Of a stretch of 36,950 nt of DNA, positions 22,754 through 31,947 are shown piece by piece. The notes under the pieces are model-generated. The model saw only the letters and a list, made by a program, of their open reading frames with translations, had not been told where the DNA came from and ran no database searches. Source of the DNA: CAYFZR01 sp046760505 [NCBI: Candidatus Hydrothermarchaeota archaeon] (GTDB lineage: Archaea > CAYFZR01); assembly GCA_046760505.1 (NCBI GenBank), contig JBHIEG010000020.1:1-36950 (forward strand), given 5' to 3'. How positions within the stretch are numbered: the first letter of the stretch is position 1; each line of letters begins with the position of its first letter. The translations under genes and the position numbers were made by a program.

Positions 22754-24724
22754 TCACGGGTTGTACCTGTATATCCAAACGTAATCGTTGTCGAAGACGA
22801 GTTTGAAATGATTTAGATCTTCTCCCTTAAAGAAAGGCAGCATCTGAACAAGTAGATAATCATGAGCCCACGGAGCAAATATCCACCTACCTTGAGAGTA
22901 TCCGATGTACGGGTCTACCTGCGCAATATGGGATATTGCCCAAGACTTTCTGAACTCCTCAAGGCTCACGAGAACATAGACCGGTCTATCCTCAGGATTA
23001 TATTTTGCAATGATGTCCTTTGCAAATGACTCTGGATTGCTAAACATCTTTGCTACATCTTGGTTTACCTCTGTATGGATGTTAGCGCCGTCAAGTATTG
23101 TATATCTCTGGGCAAAGTGTTGTATCCAGTATCCATAGTCCCACCAAGATATTACAATAGAATCCTCTGGTGTGTTCTCCTTTAGCCACAGCAGTGATTC
23201 TAACCATTTTTGATTAATTTCACCCGTAAAACCGCTTGCAACCTCTGTACCATCGCTCACAACCGTAAACGCACATATACCGATGATAAAGAATATTACC
23301 AGTTTTATAGATTTCAATGTATCGTATTTTGATTTAAGCCTTTCCTTTTTAACTCCCTTTTTCGAGGAACTCAATTCTGCTTCCATCAATTTTTTTACAT
23401 CATTCACGTTGGAAATGCCTCTTGAAAATAGATAAGAAGCGGTAACACACACAACTGGAGCCAGTGAGTAGCCTAATCTTATTTCAGATTGATAAGATAG
23501 TGTTGCAACCAATGTCCATAAAATAATGAGCAAAAGTTCGTGCTTGAATTCCTTAAATAGATCAAAAAAGATTATGAATAGTCCCACCGGGTAAAATATA
23601 AGTAAGGCACCGATATGATTCCACCAATCCCCGCTCGTTAATTGCTCTATCAGAGCAGTAGATACGTAGGTTCTAAGAATCACAGGACTTTGAGATTCAG
23701 CCACGGTTTCTCTCACCAAACCCTTTGAACCATAGAATATTTTATTTACCAGTGCTTTGGAGAAACCAATCAACATTGTTGGGCTCTTTGGAACCAATAA
23801 AAATCCAATTATAATTAAAACCAAACCTATACTCAAAACAGATACAAAGGCATTTTTTTCTGAAATTCTCTCACTTAACTCATAGTAAAGGAGGGCCAAG
23901 ATACTTATTAGCGCCATAATAATTGGTAAAAATATCTCGGGTTGTAGCGTTTCAGATAGACTCCAGACATCAAAAAAAGCGACCGGTATGAAGATGGTGA
24001 GTATAGCGGTTATTGAATAGCTCTTGAGTAGCTCTCTGGATAACCTGTTAGCAAGAAACGAAGTTAAAAGCAAAAGAGATAGCGAAAGATAGATTATCCT
24101 AAATCCACCCCATGTCAATGCCATAAAAGCAAGCGTGATTCCTGAAAGAGAAGAAAATACATAAACATCCCTTCCTTTTGATTTAATTGCTCTAACGAAA
24201 AAGTAAAGAGAAAATATACCAAGGAATCCTGCTACTGCCTCTTTGTCACAGAAACCCTCATGAATCCTTGTAATATCTCCGGGAATAAATGCCATGAAAA
24301 AAGATGCTATTATTCCCGCTCTTTTATCTAAGATCTCTGAGACTAAAAGATAAATTGCTACTACGGAAACAGCTCCGCTGACCGCTGGGAATATTATCAT
24401 ATACTTCATTAGTGAAATATCTAGACCAAATGAAGTGATGAGTTTATAGGTGAATATAATGGTGTAGGCAAGAAAAGGTAAATAGGTATGGGGTACATCT
24501 CTTCCATTTGGATAATAGGAGAAGAAGTCTCTCTCGGGAAATGATCCGTGCTCGAGGTAGTATGAAACCATCCTGTAATGGTAATATGGATCCATTCCTG
24601 AGAGATAATCCCCAGGATTTGCAAGCATCCTAACCCAAACTGCGAGAATAAATATCACGAAGAGAATTATATAGGGTAAGAACCTCTCATACTTCATCAA
24701 CGATGAGAAGTAGATCTCTTCCAT
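22754..24724 (-). CDS. aglB: AglB/STT3 oligosaccharyltransferase
   Basis: About 656 residues. Moves a lipid-linked glycan to Asn of N-x-S/T sequons outside the membrane. The first extracytoplasmic loop has SGMDPYYHYRM (metal-binding aspartate), a second has HEGFCDKEAVAG, then a dozen or so TM helices and a soluble C-terminal domain with the signature WWDYG in VISWWDYGYWIQ. Two adjacent ATGs (24727 and 24724) follow GAGGTG; the second has the better spacing. It is divergent from the ATP-grasp gene and followed by the epimerase gene, forming a glycosylation pair. Confidence 0.93.
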   Translation of the reverse strand: MEEIYFSSLMKYERFLPYIILFVIFILAVWVRMLANPGDYLSGMDPYYHYRMVSYYLEHGSFPERDFFSYYPNGRDVPHTYLPFLAYTIIFTYKLITSFGLDISLMKYMIIFPAVSGAVSVVAIYLLVSEILDKRAGIIASFFMAFIPGDITRIHEGFCDKEAVAGFLGIFSLYFFVRAIKSKGRDVYVFSSLSGITLAFMALTWGGFRIIYLSLSLLLLTSFLANRLSRELLKSYSITAILTIFIPVAFFDVWSLSETLQPEIFLPIIMALISILALLYYELSERISEKNAFVSVLSIGLVLIIIGFLLVPKSPTMLIGFSKALVNKIFYGSKGLVRETVAESQSPVILRTYVSTALIEQLTSGDWWNHIGALLIFYPVGLFIIFFDLFKEFKHELLLIILWTLVATLSYQSEIRLGYSLAPVVCVTASYLFSRGISNVNDVKKLMEAELSSSKKGVKKERLKSKYDTLKSIKLVIFFIIGICAFTVVSDGTEVASGFTGEINQKWLESLLWLKENTPEDSIVISWWDYGYWIQHFAQRYTILDGANIHTEVNQDVAKMFSNPESFAKDIIAKYNPEDRPVYVLVSLEEFRKSWAISHIAQVDPYIGYSQGRWIFAPWAHDYLLVQMLPFFKGEDLNHFKLVFDNDYVWIYRYNP

Positions 24725-24780
24725 CATGACACCTCTGATAAGGTTGAATGTTAACATTCATAAATTTATCTGGTGATCTC

Positions 24781-25791
24781 GTGCGTGTATTGGTTACCGG
24801 TGTTGGAGGCGCCGCAGGACTGGGAGCGGTAAATTCTCTTTCAAAAACAGATGTTGATATTTATGGATGTGATGCAGATCCTCTTGCGCCTGGTTTATAC
24901 ATTACTACGCTAAAGAAAGGCTTTTTGATTCCTTACGCGAGAGATCCTTCTTTTTTAGGTGAACTAAACCGGATTATTGAGGAATATAGCATAGATGTGG
25001 TCATACCAACGGTAGATGAGGAAATAATTCGCCTCACAGAAAGTGGAATACCAGAAAATAAAGTAAAAGATGATAAATTAAAGGCAAGATGTCTTCTTCC
25101 AGATAAAGATTCTCTAACCAATGCAGTAAACAAATACGAGACTTACAAAGTCTGCAAGGATATTCCTCGTCCTGCTAGCATCGAAGTAAAAGATTTAAAC
25201 GAAATAAAAGGATTTGTGAGAGAAAAAGGATTCCCTCTGGTGGTAAAACCTTACATCGGAAGGGGTGCCAGAGGAATATTTTATGTGGAAAATGAAAATG
25301 AGCTTTTAGGACAGATTAAAAAAAGAAAAGATATATTTATACAGGAATACATTCCAGGAGGGCCTGTATATACATTTGGAGCATTATACGACTCTAAAGG
25401 GAAATATGCCTGTGGTATCGTGCTGAAAAAATTAAGAGAAAAACCTGAAACAGGAGGAGTTGCTTGGGCAGGAGAAGTTGTCAACGATGAAAGGGTCCAT
25501 AGTTTAGGTAAAAAGGTTGTTGAAAGGATAGGAGGATGGAGAGGCGCTATATCCATAGAGTTTAAACTGGATGGAAGAGACAAAAACTATAAATTGATGG
25601 AGATCAATCCAAGACTGTTCGGATATAATTACCTTGCTACAGAGGCAGGAATTAACCTAGCATGGTACTTAGTCCTTCTTTCGTTAGGAAAGAAATTGCC
25701 TTCCATTCCTAAACCGAGAGAGGGATTAACATTTATAAGGTGCTGGGTAGACAAAGTATTTCATCCCTCTCAACTCTATGGAGGTACGTGA
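24781..25791 (+). CDS. ATP-grasp carboxylate-amine ligase (CarB/PylC-like)
   Basis: 336 residues from GTG 24781, preceded by GGTGAT. An N-terminal Rossmann-like domain begins VLVTGVGGAAGLGAVNSL, followed by an ATP-grasp with PLVVKPYIGRGARGIF, IFIQEYIPGGPVYTFGA and the metal site MEINPRLFGYNYLA. It resembles the carbamoyl-phosphate synthase large-chain-like orphan ATP-grasp enzymes, whose substrates are mostly unknown. The short GT end leads straight into the CBS gene 1 nt after the stop. A link to aglB across the divergent promoter is possible but unproven. Confidence 0.8.
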   Translation: MRVLVTGVGGAAGLGAVNSLSKTDVDIYGCDADPLAPGLYITTLKKGFLIPYARDPSFLGELNRIIEEYSIDVVIPTVDEEIIRLTESGIPENKVKDDKLKARCLLPDKDSLTNAVNKYETYKVCKDIPRPASIEVKDLNEIKGFVREKGFPLVVKPYIGRGARGIFYVENENELLGQIKKRKDIFIQEYIPGGPVYTFGALYDSKGKYACGIVLKKLREKPETGGVAWAGEVVNDERVHSLGKKVVERIGGWRGAISIEFKLDGRDKNYKLMEINPRLFGYNYLATEAGINLAWYLVLLSLGKKLPSIPKPREGLTFIRCWVDKVFHPSQLYGGT

Positions 25792-25792
25792 C

Positions 25793-26197
25793 ATGGATGT
25801 TTTGCTTAAAGAAAAACTCGAGGAACTTTCCGCGAAGGATATTATGATTGTCAACCCAATGACAATAAAGCCAGATGATAAGGTTGCCTTCGCTTATCTA
25901 AAGACGCTGAGAATGGGAATCGGCGGATTGCCTGTTGTAGATGAAAACAAAAAAGTAGTGGGAATGGTAACCCAGCGAGATATTCTCTTGCTTGGAGGTG
26001 TACAGATCTTTTACTTAACTGTAGAAGATGTAATGACCACACCTGCAATAACTGTGGATATAAACGCCTCCCTAAAAGAGATTGCAGATCTTATGGTAGA
26101 GAAAAATATTGAAAGGATCCCTGTCGTGGAGGGTGGGAAAATAGCAGGTCTTGTGACCCAAAGAGAGATAATGAAGGTCTTGTCCCAAAGTCTTTAG
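25793..26197 (+). CDS. Stand-alone CBS-domain pair protein
   Basis: 134 residues consisting of two CBS motifs (SAKDIMIVNPMTIKPDDK with VVDENKKVVGMVTQRDIL, and VEDVMTTPAITVD with IAGLVTQREIM). Such pairs bind adenosyl ligands (AMP, ATP, SAM) and act as energy or metabolite sensors. ATG 25793 follows GGAGGT; the codon at 25778 would overlap the previous gene. It may control the ATP-grasp enzyme with which it is co-transcribed. The stop codon overlaps the nrdD stop from the opposite strand (TTAG, 26194-26197). Confidence 0.88.
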   Translation: MDVLLKEKLEELSAKDIMIVNPMTIKPDDKVAFAYLKTLRMGIGGLPVVDENKKVVGMVTQRDILLLGGVQIFYLTVEDVMTTPAITVDINASLKEIADLMVEKNIERIPVVEGGKIAGLVTQREIMKVLSQSL

Positions 26198-28467
26198 TGT
26201 CCTATCCAATGCTTTGACCTATCCCTCAGTTCTTGTCTCTTCCCCCTGTTCCAATCATCCAGCCTTTTATAGTAGCCAGTTATTCGACTGTAGTGGTCAA
26301 GGACTTTTCCGGTGGCTCCGCACTTCGGACATCTCTCCAATAGACCGGCAGAGATGTTCTGACAATGATTGCAAATCGTTAGATCTCTCGTATATGCAAA
26401 AAAGCCCAATTCAGAGTTTTTACATAATTTCTCAGTCATGCTAATTAAGGAATCCACGCTGGGTTTTTCCCCTAGGAACACGTGAAACATGTGACCTCCA
26501 CTGGATAACGGGTGGAAGGGTTCTTCCAGCTTTATTTTCTCGCTCAAGGATATATCCGCATCTACGCTCGTATGAGATGAATTCGAATAGTAAGGCGAAT
26601 CCATTGTTCCTTTAAATACTGCTCTCTCGCCAAATTCTCTCAAATCCAACATTGCTAACCTATAGGTACTATGCTCGGCAGGAGTTTGAGATATACACCA
26701 TCTATGCCCGGACCTATCTACAAATTCCGGCAGTATAACCGTCGCCAAGTACTTGATAAATTCGACACCAAACTTCCAGCTGCTCTTATCCTCATGAAGC
26801 GAATGACCTGTATGGGCAATCAGCATTTCATTTAATCCAATGTACCCAATGGTATGGGTAGTATCTTCTATTCGATAGTAGGTTTCTCCATTCAATTCCT
26901 GAGAGAGGAATGGTAAAACCCTATCCTGATACAATCTTCTTTCGATTATCTTGTGCTTTATGTTGCTAAGAGCCTCGTATATCATCTCGCACCTGTCCCA
27001 CAGCAACTCATAAAGCCTTTCATCATCTCCATTTGCCTCGTAAGCAAGTCTGGGAAGGTTTATAGTTATCTGATGGAGGTTTCCGGTCCTCATTGTATCA
27101 GTTTCCCAGTCTTCCTTCCATCCTGCGTCCAATCTCGATCTGCAGGCCATGTAGTTAACCTGATTTGACTGCCATTCTGGACAAAGATTCGCTATGTAAG
27201 GTGTACCGAACTTTGCTATCAGTTGATGAATCTTTAAAAGCATTTCTTCGTTTTCCTGCCTGAAAGAGTCCTTCCTTATCTTAAAAACTATGTTTGGAAA
27301 TAGATGTGGCTTTCCGGTATGGTCCCCCTCGAGTAAAACATCAATGAGGGCTGTCAGGAAAAGTCTGGCCTCATCTTCGTAATCCGCGTAGGTATCTCCC
27401 AAAGCTCCACCGGGCAGGATAGCAGGTTCTTTCTCCAAGAACTTGGGAACTTGAAGTTCCAAATCTAGGTTTGAAAATAGAACTCCTCCTCTCGCAATAT
27501 GATGTTGATTCATTTCATATACAAACATTTGAGCGGCTTGTTTTATTTGCTCGTGCGTTAAACCCCTGAGAAAGGGCGCAAGGAATACATTGAAGAAATC
27601 AAACCCCTGTCCCCCGGTCATCTGAGTTTGAGAAGTCATTAGTACTTTTGAAGCCTGTAAAATAGCGGTTTCAATATGTCTTGGCGGAGAAGAAACACTT
27701 GCATAAATTCCATTTCCATCAACCCTCAATCCAAATTTAAGGAACCACCTGAGATCGTGTTGCATAGAATTCGGTCGAACAGCCCAGTAATTCAGGTTGT
27801 GTATGTGGATTAATCCCCTCATATGGGCATCCGCGATGTCTCTCGGTAATATTTTGAGGAGACAGTACTGTTCAAACACAGAGTCTCCCGCTAACTTATG
27901 AATGGTCTCCGCATTATGCTGAAGATTTGTGTTCTCTTTAGATCCCAACTCTATCAACTTGGTTACGTCATATACCGGTAACCCCAATCTTGTATAATCT
28001 GCTCTCTCTTTTTCAAGGCCGTATTCTAATAATTTTGCATTAACAACCTCTCTTATCAATGGAGCGCTCAAAAACTCCAATTTTAATCTTCTTAATTCTT
28101 CTTCAACTTCTTTGGCAATTTTTTCAGCCATTTCTTGAGACATTCCTGTTTCGGAGATCAAGGATAGAACGATTTTTCTACGGTCAAATCCTTCTATAAT
28201 ATTTCTAGTGGTTCTTACTCTCATTTTATGGTATCTTTCATATCTTCTAGCCGCTTCAGGATCTTTTTTGTAGAGTAATTCAGTGGTCATTGCCCTAATT
28301 TCCTTAGTGCTTATCCCGTCGTATATTCTACCTGAAACATCCAGTGCGACCTCTGCGGCTGTCCAGAAAGGTATTCCAGATTCAATGCATTCTTCTGTAA
28401 TCCTGTTCGGGTCAAATCTCTCGATTTTTCCGTCGGAGCATACTACACGAATGATCTTGTCCCCCAT
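26194..28467 (-). CDS. nrdD: Anaerobic (class III) ribonucleoside-triphosphate reductase
   Basis: 757 residues. Makes deoxynucleotides with a glycyl radical. An N-terminal ATP-cone (about 1-90, DGKIERFDPNRITEECI) gives allosteric control. The barrel contains RPNSMQHDLRWFLKFGL and MTGGQGFDFFN. The C-terminal zinc site CNHC and CPKC precedes the radical glycine in SRITGYYKRLDDWNRGK. ATG 28467 has AGGGTGAT directly upstream; the GTG inside that site is not the start. The activating enzyme NrdG is not in the window. The promoter on the minus strand has AATTATAAATAG (28510-28499). Divergent from an Lrp-family regulator. Confidence 0.95.
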   Translation of the reverse strand: MGDKIIRVVCSDGKIERFDPNRITEECIESGIPFWTAAEVALDVSGRIYDGISTKEIRAMTTELLYKKDPEAARRYERYHKMRVRTTRNIIEGFDRRKIVLSLISETGMSQEMAEKIAKEVEEELRRLKLEFLSAPLIREVVNAKLLEYGLEKERADYTRLGLPVYDVTKLIELGSKENTNLQHNAETIHKLAGDSVFEQYCLLKILPRDIADAHMRGLIHIHNLNYWAVRPNSMQHDLRWFLKFGLRVDGNGIYASVSSPPRHIETAILQASKVLMTSQTQMTGGQGFDFFNVFLAPFLRGLTHEQIKQAAQMFVYEMNQHHIARGGVLFSNLDLELQVPKFLEKEPAILPGGALGDTYADYEDEARLFLTALIDVLLEGDHTGKPHLFPNIVFKIRKDSFRQENEEMLLKIHQLIAKFGTPYIANLCPEWQSNQVNYMACRSRLDAGWKEDWETDTMRTGNLHQITINLPRLAYEANGDDERLYELLWDRCEMIYEALSNIKHKIIERRLYQDRVLPFLSQELNGETYYRIEDTTHTIGYIGLNEMLIAHTGHSLHEDKSSWKFGVEFIKYLATVILPEFVDRSGHRWCISQTPAEHSTYRLAMLDLREFGERAVFKGTMDSPYYSNSSHTSVDADISLSEKIKLEEPFHPLSSGGHMFHVFLGEKPSVDSLISMTEKLCKNSELGFFAYTRDLTICNHCQNISAGLLERCPKCGATGKVLDHYSRITGYYKRLDDWNRGKRQELRDRSKHWIGH

Positions 28468-28498
28468 GAAAATCACCCTAATAGATTAGATTTTTTAA

Positions 28499-28510
28499 CT
28501 ATTTATAATT
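28499..28510 (-). promoter_or_regulatory. TATA box of nrdD
   Basis: AATTATAAATAG on the minus strand would start transcription near 28480, leaving a leader of about 13 nt that holds the AGGGTGAT ribosome site. Confidence 0.5.
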
Positions 28511-28556
28511 TTTGACTTCGTCTTTTGTTCAAAATTTTTTGATTCATCGCAAAAAA

Positions 28557-28580
28557 GTTAAGATTTTTAACAATTTTGTT
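28557..28580. promoter_or_regulatory. Two overlapping palindromes between nrdD and the Lrp gene
   Basis: GTTAAGATTTTTAAC (28557-28571) has perfect 5-bp arms and runs into AACAATTTTGTT (28569-28580), also with 5-bp arms. They lie about 18 bp upstream of the Lrp-gene TATA box, the place expected for an Lrp/AsnC operator that could control both directions. Confidence 0.45.
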
Positions 28581-28597
28581 AATTACCCTAAGAAAGT

Positions 28598-28610
28598 CTT
28601 ATATATATCA
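28598..28610 (+). promoter_or_regulatory. TATA box of the Lrp/AsnC gene
   Basis: CTTATATATATCA is a clear TATA box. It predicts transcription from about 28628, followed by the GAGGGGTTGA ribosome site and ATG 28645. Confidence 0.55.
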
Positions 28611-28644
28611 TCTTCCTTCAGTATGAGGGAGGGGTTGAAACTAA

Positions 28645-29076
28645 ATGGACGAAGTAGACAAAAAGATTGTCGAAATTCTAAGAGACGATTCAAGAACCAC
28701 ATTCAGTCAGATTGCAAGAGATTTAGGAATCTCGGATGTCGCGGTCTATAAGAGGGTAAAAAAACTCCAAGATGAAGGAATAATAAAGCGATTCACCCTA
28801 GTAATAGATCCCAGAGCGATGGGAAGAGAGGTTATCGCCTACGTTTTGATGAAAACTCTTGCAAATCATACAATACCCATTGCAGAACGCCTAAGGGAGG
28901 AAGAATGGGTCTCAGAGATCTATACCCTGGTGGGAGAATACGATATCATCGCTAAAGTCGAAACAAGCTCGATACAATCGCTAAAAGAATTCGTGGAGAG
29001 AAGACTAAGAAATATGGAAGGGATTTTAGATCTGAGAACATCCATCGTATTCACTGTATTCAAAGAGAACATATAG
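28645..29076 (+). CDS. Lrp/AsnC-family transcription regulator
   Basis: 143 residues: an N-terminal winged HTH (DKKIVEILRDDSRTTFSQIARDLGISDVAVYKRVKKLQDEGII) and a C-terminal RAM ligand-binding domain (EIYTLVGEYDIIAKVE; LRNMEGILDLRTSIVF). Lrp-type proteins sense amino acids or other small effectors and form octamers. It probably regulates itself and perhaps nrdD through the palindromes upstream. The ligand is unknown. Start ATG has a GAGGGG site. Confidence 0.9.
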   Translation: MDEVDKKIVEILRDDSRTTFSQIARDLGISDVAVYKRVKKLQDEGIIKRFTLVIDPRAMGREVIAYVLMKTLANHTIPIAERLREEEWVSEIYTLVGEYDIIAKVETSSIQSLKEFVERRLRNMEGILDLRTSIVFTVFKENI

Positions 29077-29160
29077 TTTTACACCAAGATACACCTTGCA
29101 GGCAAATATTTTATAAGGGAAAATAGGAAAAAATATATCGTCCCCAAAAAGTTCAGGAAG

Positions 29161-29784
29161 ATGGACATGGTCCCTCGAGCGAAGGAGTTCTACTACCTAA
29201 GAGAGCATGCAATAAAGATGTATTCTGCCATGTTTGAATTGAATAAAATAATTTCTTCCCTTCGGGAAATAGATAAGGAAAAGATAAATGAAATAATACC
29301 TCAAGTAATAAGGCTCGAATCAGAGGCCGATGAGATTAAGCACCATATACTTGAAAAAGAGTTACCAGAATCCTCCACTATGAGCAGATTCATAACACTA
29401 GTGGAAACACAAGACGAAATCATGGATGAGATAGAAGAAATAGGAAAGTTACTGGATATAAAAGGTTGTGGTAACGTTCACGCAGATATTTTAGATAAAC
29501 TCAAGGATCTGAGTAATTGTACCCTAGACACCACAAATTTTCTTGTTGAAATTCTTGAAACTTTTCATGGAGAGAAAGATGTGAATGTAAGAGAAACGTT
29601 TGAGAAGCTGGATGAATGTACTGCCAGGCACTCCAAAGAAGAAATTAACTTATTAAAAACCATATTCGAGTATAAAGATGAGCTGAACGCTTTTCACCTC
29701 AGCAAAATTGTAAACAGTTTTGGAAAGATTAATACATGTATCAAAGAAAACGCAGAGACTCTAAAAAATATGTACGGAATTTAA
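29161..29784 (+). CDS. PhoU-like DUF47 family protein
   Basis: 207 residues, all-helical, with the DUF47/PhoU-like pattern of acidic repeats (IPQVIRLESEADEIKHHILEKEL; TLVETQDEIMDEIEEIGKLLDI). Related proteins usually sit beside Pit phosphate transporters and are thought to bind metal clusters and regulate uptake. No transporter gene is nearby here. ATG 29161 follows AGGA, and ATG 29167 is an alternative two codons later. It is first in a probable operon with the 54-aa gene and gpgS. Confidence 0.8.
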   Translation: MDMVPRAKEFYYLREHAIKMYSAMFELNKIISSLREIDKEKINEIIPQVIRLESEADEIKHHILEKELPESSTMSRFITLVETQDEIMDEIEEIGKLLDIKGCGNVHADILDKLKDLSNCTLDTTNFLVEILETFHGEKDVNVRETFEKLDECTARHSKEEINLLKTIFEYKDELNAFHLSKIVNSFGKINTCIKENAETLKNMYGI

Positions 29785-29794
29785 GGGAAGAGAA

Positions 29795-29959
29795 ATGGAA
29801 AAGGCAAGAAAATTGAGAGATTTGCCCGACGAGGAATTAGAAGATCTGATAAGTAAGAAGATGAAAAAAAGGATGAGACAATACATAGAAGAATTTGAGG
29901 CCGAGGATCGCATAATAAGATCCAATAAATTTAAGGCAAAGGGAAAAAAAAGAAAATAG
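29795..29959 (+). CDS. 54-residue highly charged small protein
   Basis: A short ORF (ATG 29795, TAG 29957-29959) with AAGGGAAGAG upstream, filling the gap between the DUF47 gene and gpgS. The product begins MEKARKLRDLPDEELEDLIS and is predicted to be one long helix ending in a lysine/arginine-rich tail (KAKGKKRK). No cysteine, no hydrophobic span, no recognised family. Tight spacing (10 bp before, 22 bp after) supports a real gene. Nucleic-acid or ribosome binding is possible because of the basic tail, but unproven. Confidence 0.62.
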   Translation: MEKARKLRDLPDEELEDLISKKMKKRMRQYIEEFEAEDRIIRSNKFKAKGKKRK

Positions 29960-29981
29960 AGTGGAACAAAAAGGGGATTTA

Positions 29982-31196
29982 ATGGACTTCTCTCAAGATA
30001 GAATAACTACCTTACATGACCTTTGCATAGATAAGAAGTTTCTCATAAAATGCATAGAAGATATGTCTGTAGAAAGACCTGTTGCATTGGTTCTCCCACT
30101 CTTGTACGAAGAATTCTCCGGTGATGCTCTGAGAAATATCGTTGAGAGTTTAAATAAGTTAAATTACTTAAATGAAGTAATCATCCCCATTTCAGCTAGA
30201 AATAGAGAAGAATACCAAGAATCACTAAATTACTTTTCAATTCTTAAGCACAATACGTTGGTGGTCTGGTGTAACGGACCCGGCGTAACTTATAATTTGA
30301 GAGAACTGAAGGAAAAGGGAATTGATCTAACGCTCCTTTATGGAAAGGGTATGGATGTCTGGATCGCAATGGGGATTGGAAGTCTAGAAAACTATGCAAT
30401 GATACTCCATGATGGAGACATATTAACTTACGACGAAATGTTGCCTTCCAAGTTAATATTTCCAATAATTGAGCCAGAACTTGATTTTTATTTCAACAAA
30501 GGGTACTACGCAAGAATAGATCTAAATGAACGCACGATGTACGGTCGTGTATATAGGCTTTTTGTAAAACCCTTGCTAAACAGTTTTCTGGATGTTGTAG
30601 GGTATGATTCTAGATTCCTTCAGTACATGTGTTCTTTTAGATATCCTCTGGCTGGAGACTTCGCACTTACCAGTGATTTAGCCCTTAACATGAGAATACC
30701 TGCAGACTGGGGGCTTGAAATAGGTATTTTGACTGAAGTTTACAGAAACACCGCAATAAAAAGAGTTTGTCAAACTGATCTTGGAATATACGACCACAAA
30801 CATAGGGAAATCGGAAAAGATAGGACCGAAGGTCTCCAGAAGATGGCAAATGATATCTTACTCACACTTTTGCGTAATCTGACAGAAATAAAAGGAATCC
30901 AAATCTCGAAAGATTTTTTAATAAGCTTGGGTGTATTATACCGGCGTCACGCTCAAGATCTGGTCAGGCAGTATCATGCAGAGTCCATGTTCAACAAAAT
31001 CAACTACAATAGACATTTGGAAGAGACTACGGTGGATCTTTTCGCGAAAATAATCGTAACATCAGGAGCAGAGTACTTGAACGAGCCAACAGGCACACAG
31101 ATCCCGGATTGGTTGAGAGTACTTTCTGCAATTCCCACAATAAGGAAAGATCTGAAAGAAAGTGTAATAGAAGAGATGGAGAGATTTTCTAAATAA
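29982..31196 (+). CDS. gpgS: Glucosyl-3-phosphoglycerate synthase (GT81)
   Basis: 404 residues from ATG 29982, preceded by AAGGGGATTT; the GTG at 29961 is weaker. It joins a sugar from a nucleotide donor (GDP- or UDP-glucose) to 3-phosphoglycerate, the first step to the compatible solute glucosylglycerate. Family marks: DFSQDRITTLHDLC at the start, NGPGV, GKGMDVWIAMG, the metal-binding HDGD, and FRYPLAGDFAL with RIPADWGLEIG. Mannosyl-3-phosphoglycerate synthase is a relative, but this sequence resembles the GpgS branch. The phosphatase GpgP is not in the window. It suggests salt, heat or nitrogen stress adaptation. Confidence 0.85.
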   Translation: MDFSQDRITTLHDLCIDKKFLIKCIEDMSVERPVALVLPLLYEEFSGDALRNIVESLNKLNYLNEVIIPISARNREEYQESLNYFSILKHNTLVVWCNGPGVTYNLRELKEKGIDLTLLYGKGMDVWIAMGIGSLENYAMILHDGDILTYDEMLPSKLIFPIIEPELDFYFNKGYYARIDLNERTMYGRVYRLFVKPLLNSFLDVVGYDSRFLQYMCSFRYPLAGDFALTSDLALNMRIPADWGLEIGILTEVYRNTAIKRVCQTDLGIYDHKHREIGKDRTEGLQKMANDILLTLLRNLTEIKGIQISKDFLISLGVLYRRHAQDLVRQYHAESMFNKINYNRHLEETTVDLFAKIIVTSGAEYLNEPTGTQIPDWLRVLSAIPTIRKDLKESVIEEMERFSK

Positions 31197-31236
31197 TCGA
31201 AAAAGGTTAATACTCGTTTTTGAAAAGTGATGAAAC

Positions 31237-31947
31237 ATGTCCATAGCCGTATCCATAGACCTCGAACAAGATTTGCCACCCTATGGGAGTACTTTCAGAG
31301 GCATTGAAGAGGGATTACCTAAAATACTAGCCAAATTAATAAAATACGATGTAAATCCGACTTTTTTCGTAACATCCGACGTGGCAAAAAGATTTCCTGA
31401 CGAAATAGAAAATTTAATCGAACATGGATTCGAAATTGGTTGTCACAGTCATTATCATAAAAAGAGTACAAATCCAAATGAAATTGAAGAAGCAACCCAT
31501 ATATTAATGGATTTTTGTGATGTAATAGGGTACAGGGCACCGTATTTGCGCTTAAACAGCAACACTTACGAGTATCTACACAGGCTGAACTATATCTACA
31601 GTTCTTCTACCATAGGAACTCATATACGCAAAGTAAACGGAATAATAGAGGTTCCGATAACTCCTACCAAACTATTTGGTTTGAAATTGCCTGCATGTAC
31701 CTCTACATTAAGACTAGGTGGAAAGAGAATTATACCTAGAATACTGGAAAGGGAAGACATAGTTTTTTACACCCATCCCTGGGAATATATCAGGTTAAAT
31801 CACGTAAGACCAAGAATTTTGGGGTTCAGATGCGGTCCGTGGATCGAAAAGATATTTGATGAGTTTTTAAAAAAAGCCAGAGAGATAGACGATTTCAAAA
31901 ATCTCTCTTACTTAGCGAAGTACAATGCTAAAAGAAATCAAAAATAG
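31237..31947 (+). CDS. Polysaccharide deacetylase (NodB-like)
   Basis: 236 residues. NodB-fold marks: SIDLEQD (metal and catalytic aspartates), HGFEIGCHSHYH (two metal histidines), GYRAPYLRLN, and YTHPWEY late in the chain. Such enzymes remove N-acetyl groups from sugars. With no signal peptide, this one would act in the cytoplasm, perhaps on a glycan or lipid-linked precursor. It lies 40 bp after gpgS. Its last 20 bp overlap the end of nreA on the other strand. Confidence 0.85.
   Translation: MSIAVSIDLEQDLPPYGSTFRGIEEGLPKILAKLIKYDVNPTFFVTSDVAKRFPDEIENLIEHGFEIGCHSHYHKKSTNPNEIEEATHILMDFCDVIGYRAPYLRLNSNTYEYLHRLNYIYSSSTIGTHIRKVNGIIEVPITPTKLFGLKLPACTSTLRLGGKRIIPRILEREDIVFYTHPWEYIRLNHVRPRILGFRCGPWIEKIFDEFLKKAREIDDFKNLSYLAKYNAKRNQK

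Noticed and set aside
29982-31196. Mannosyl-3-phosphoglycerate synthase
   Set aside because: The start DFSQDRITTLHDLC and the overall pattern fit glucosyl-3-phosphoglycerate synthase better.
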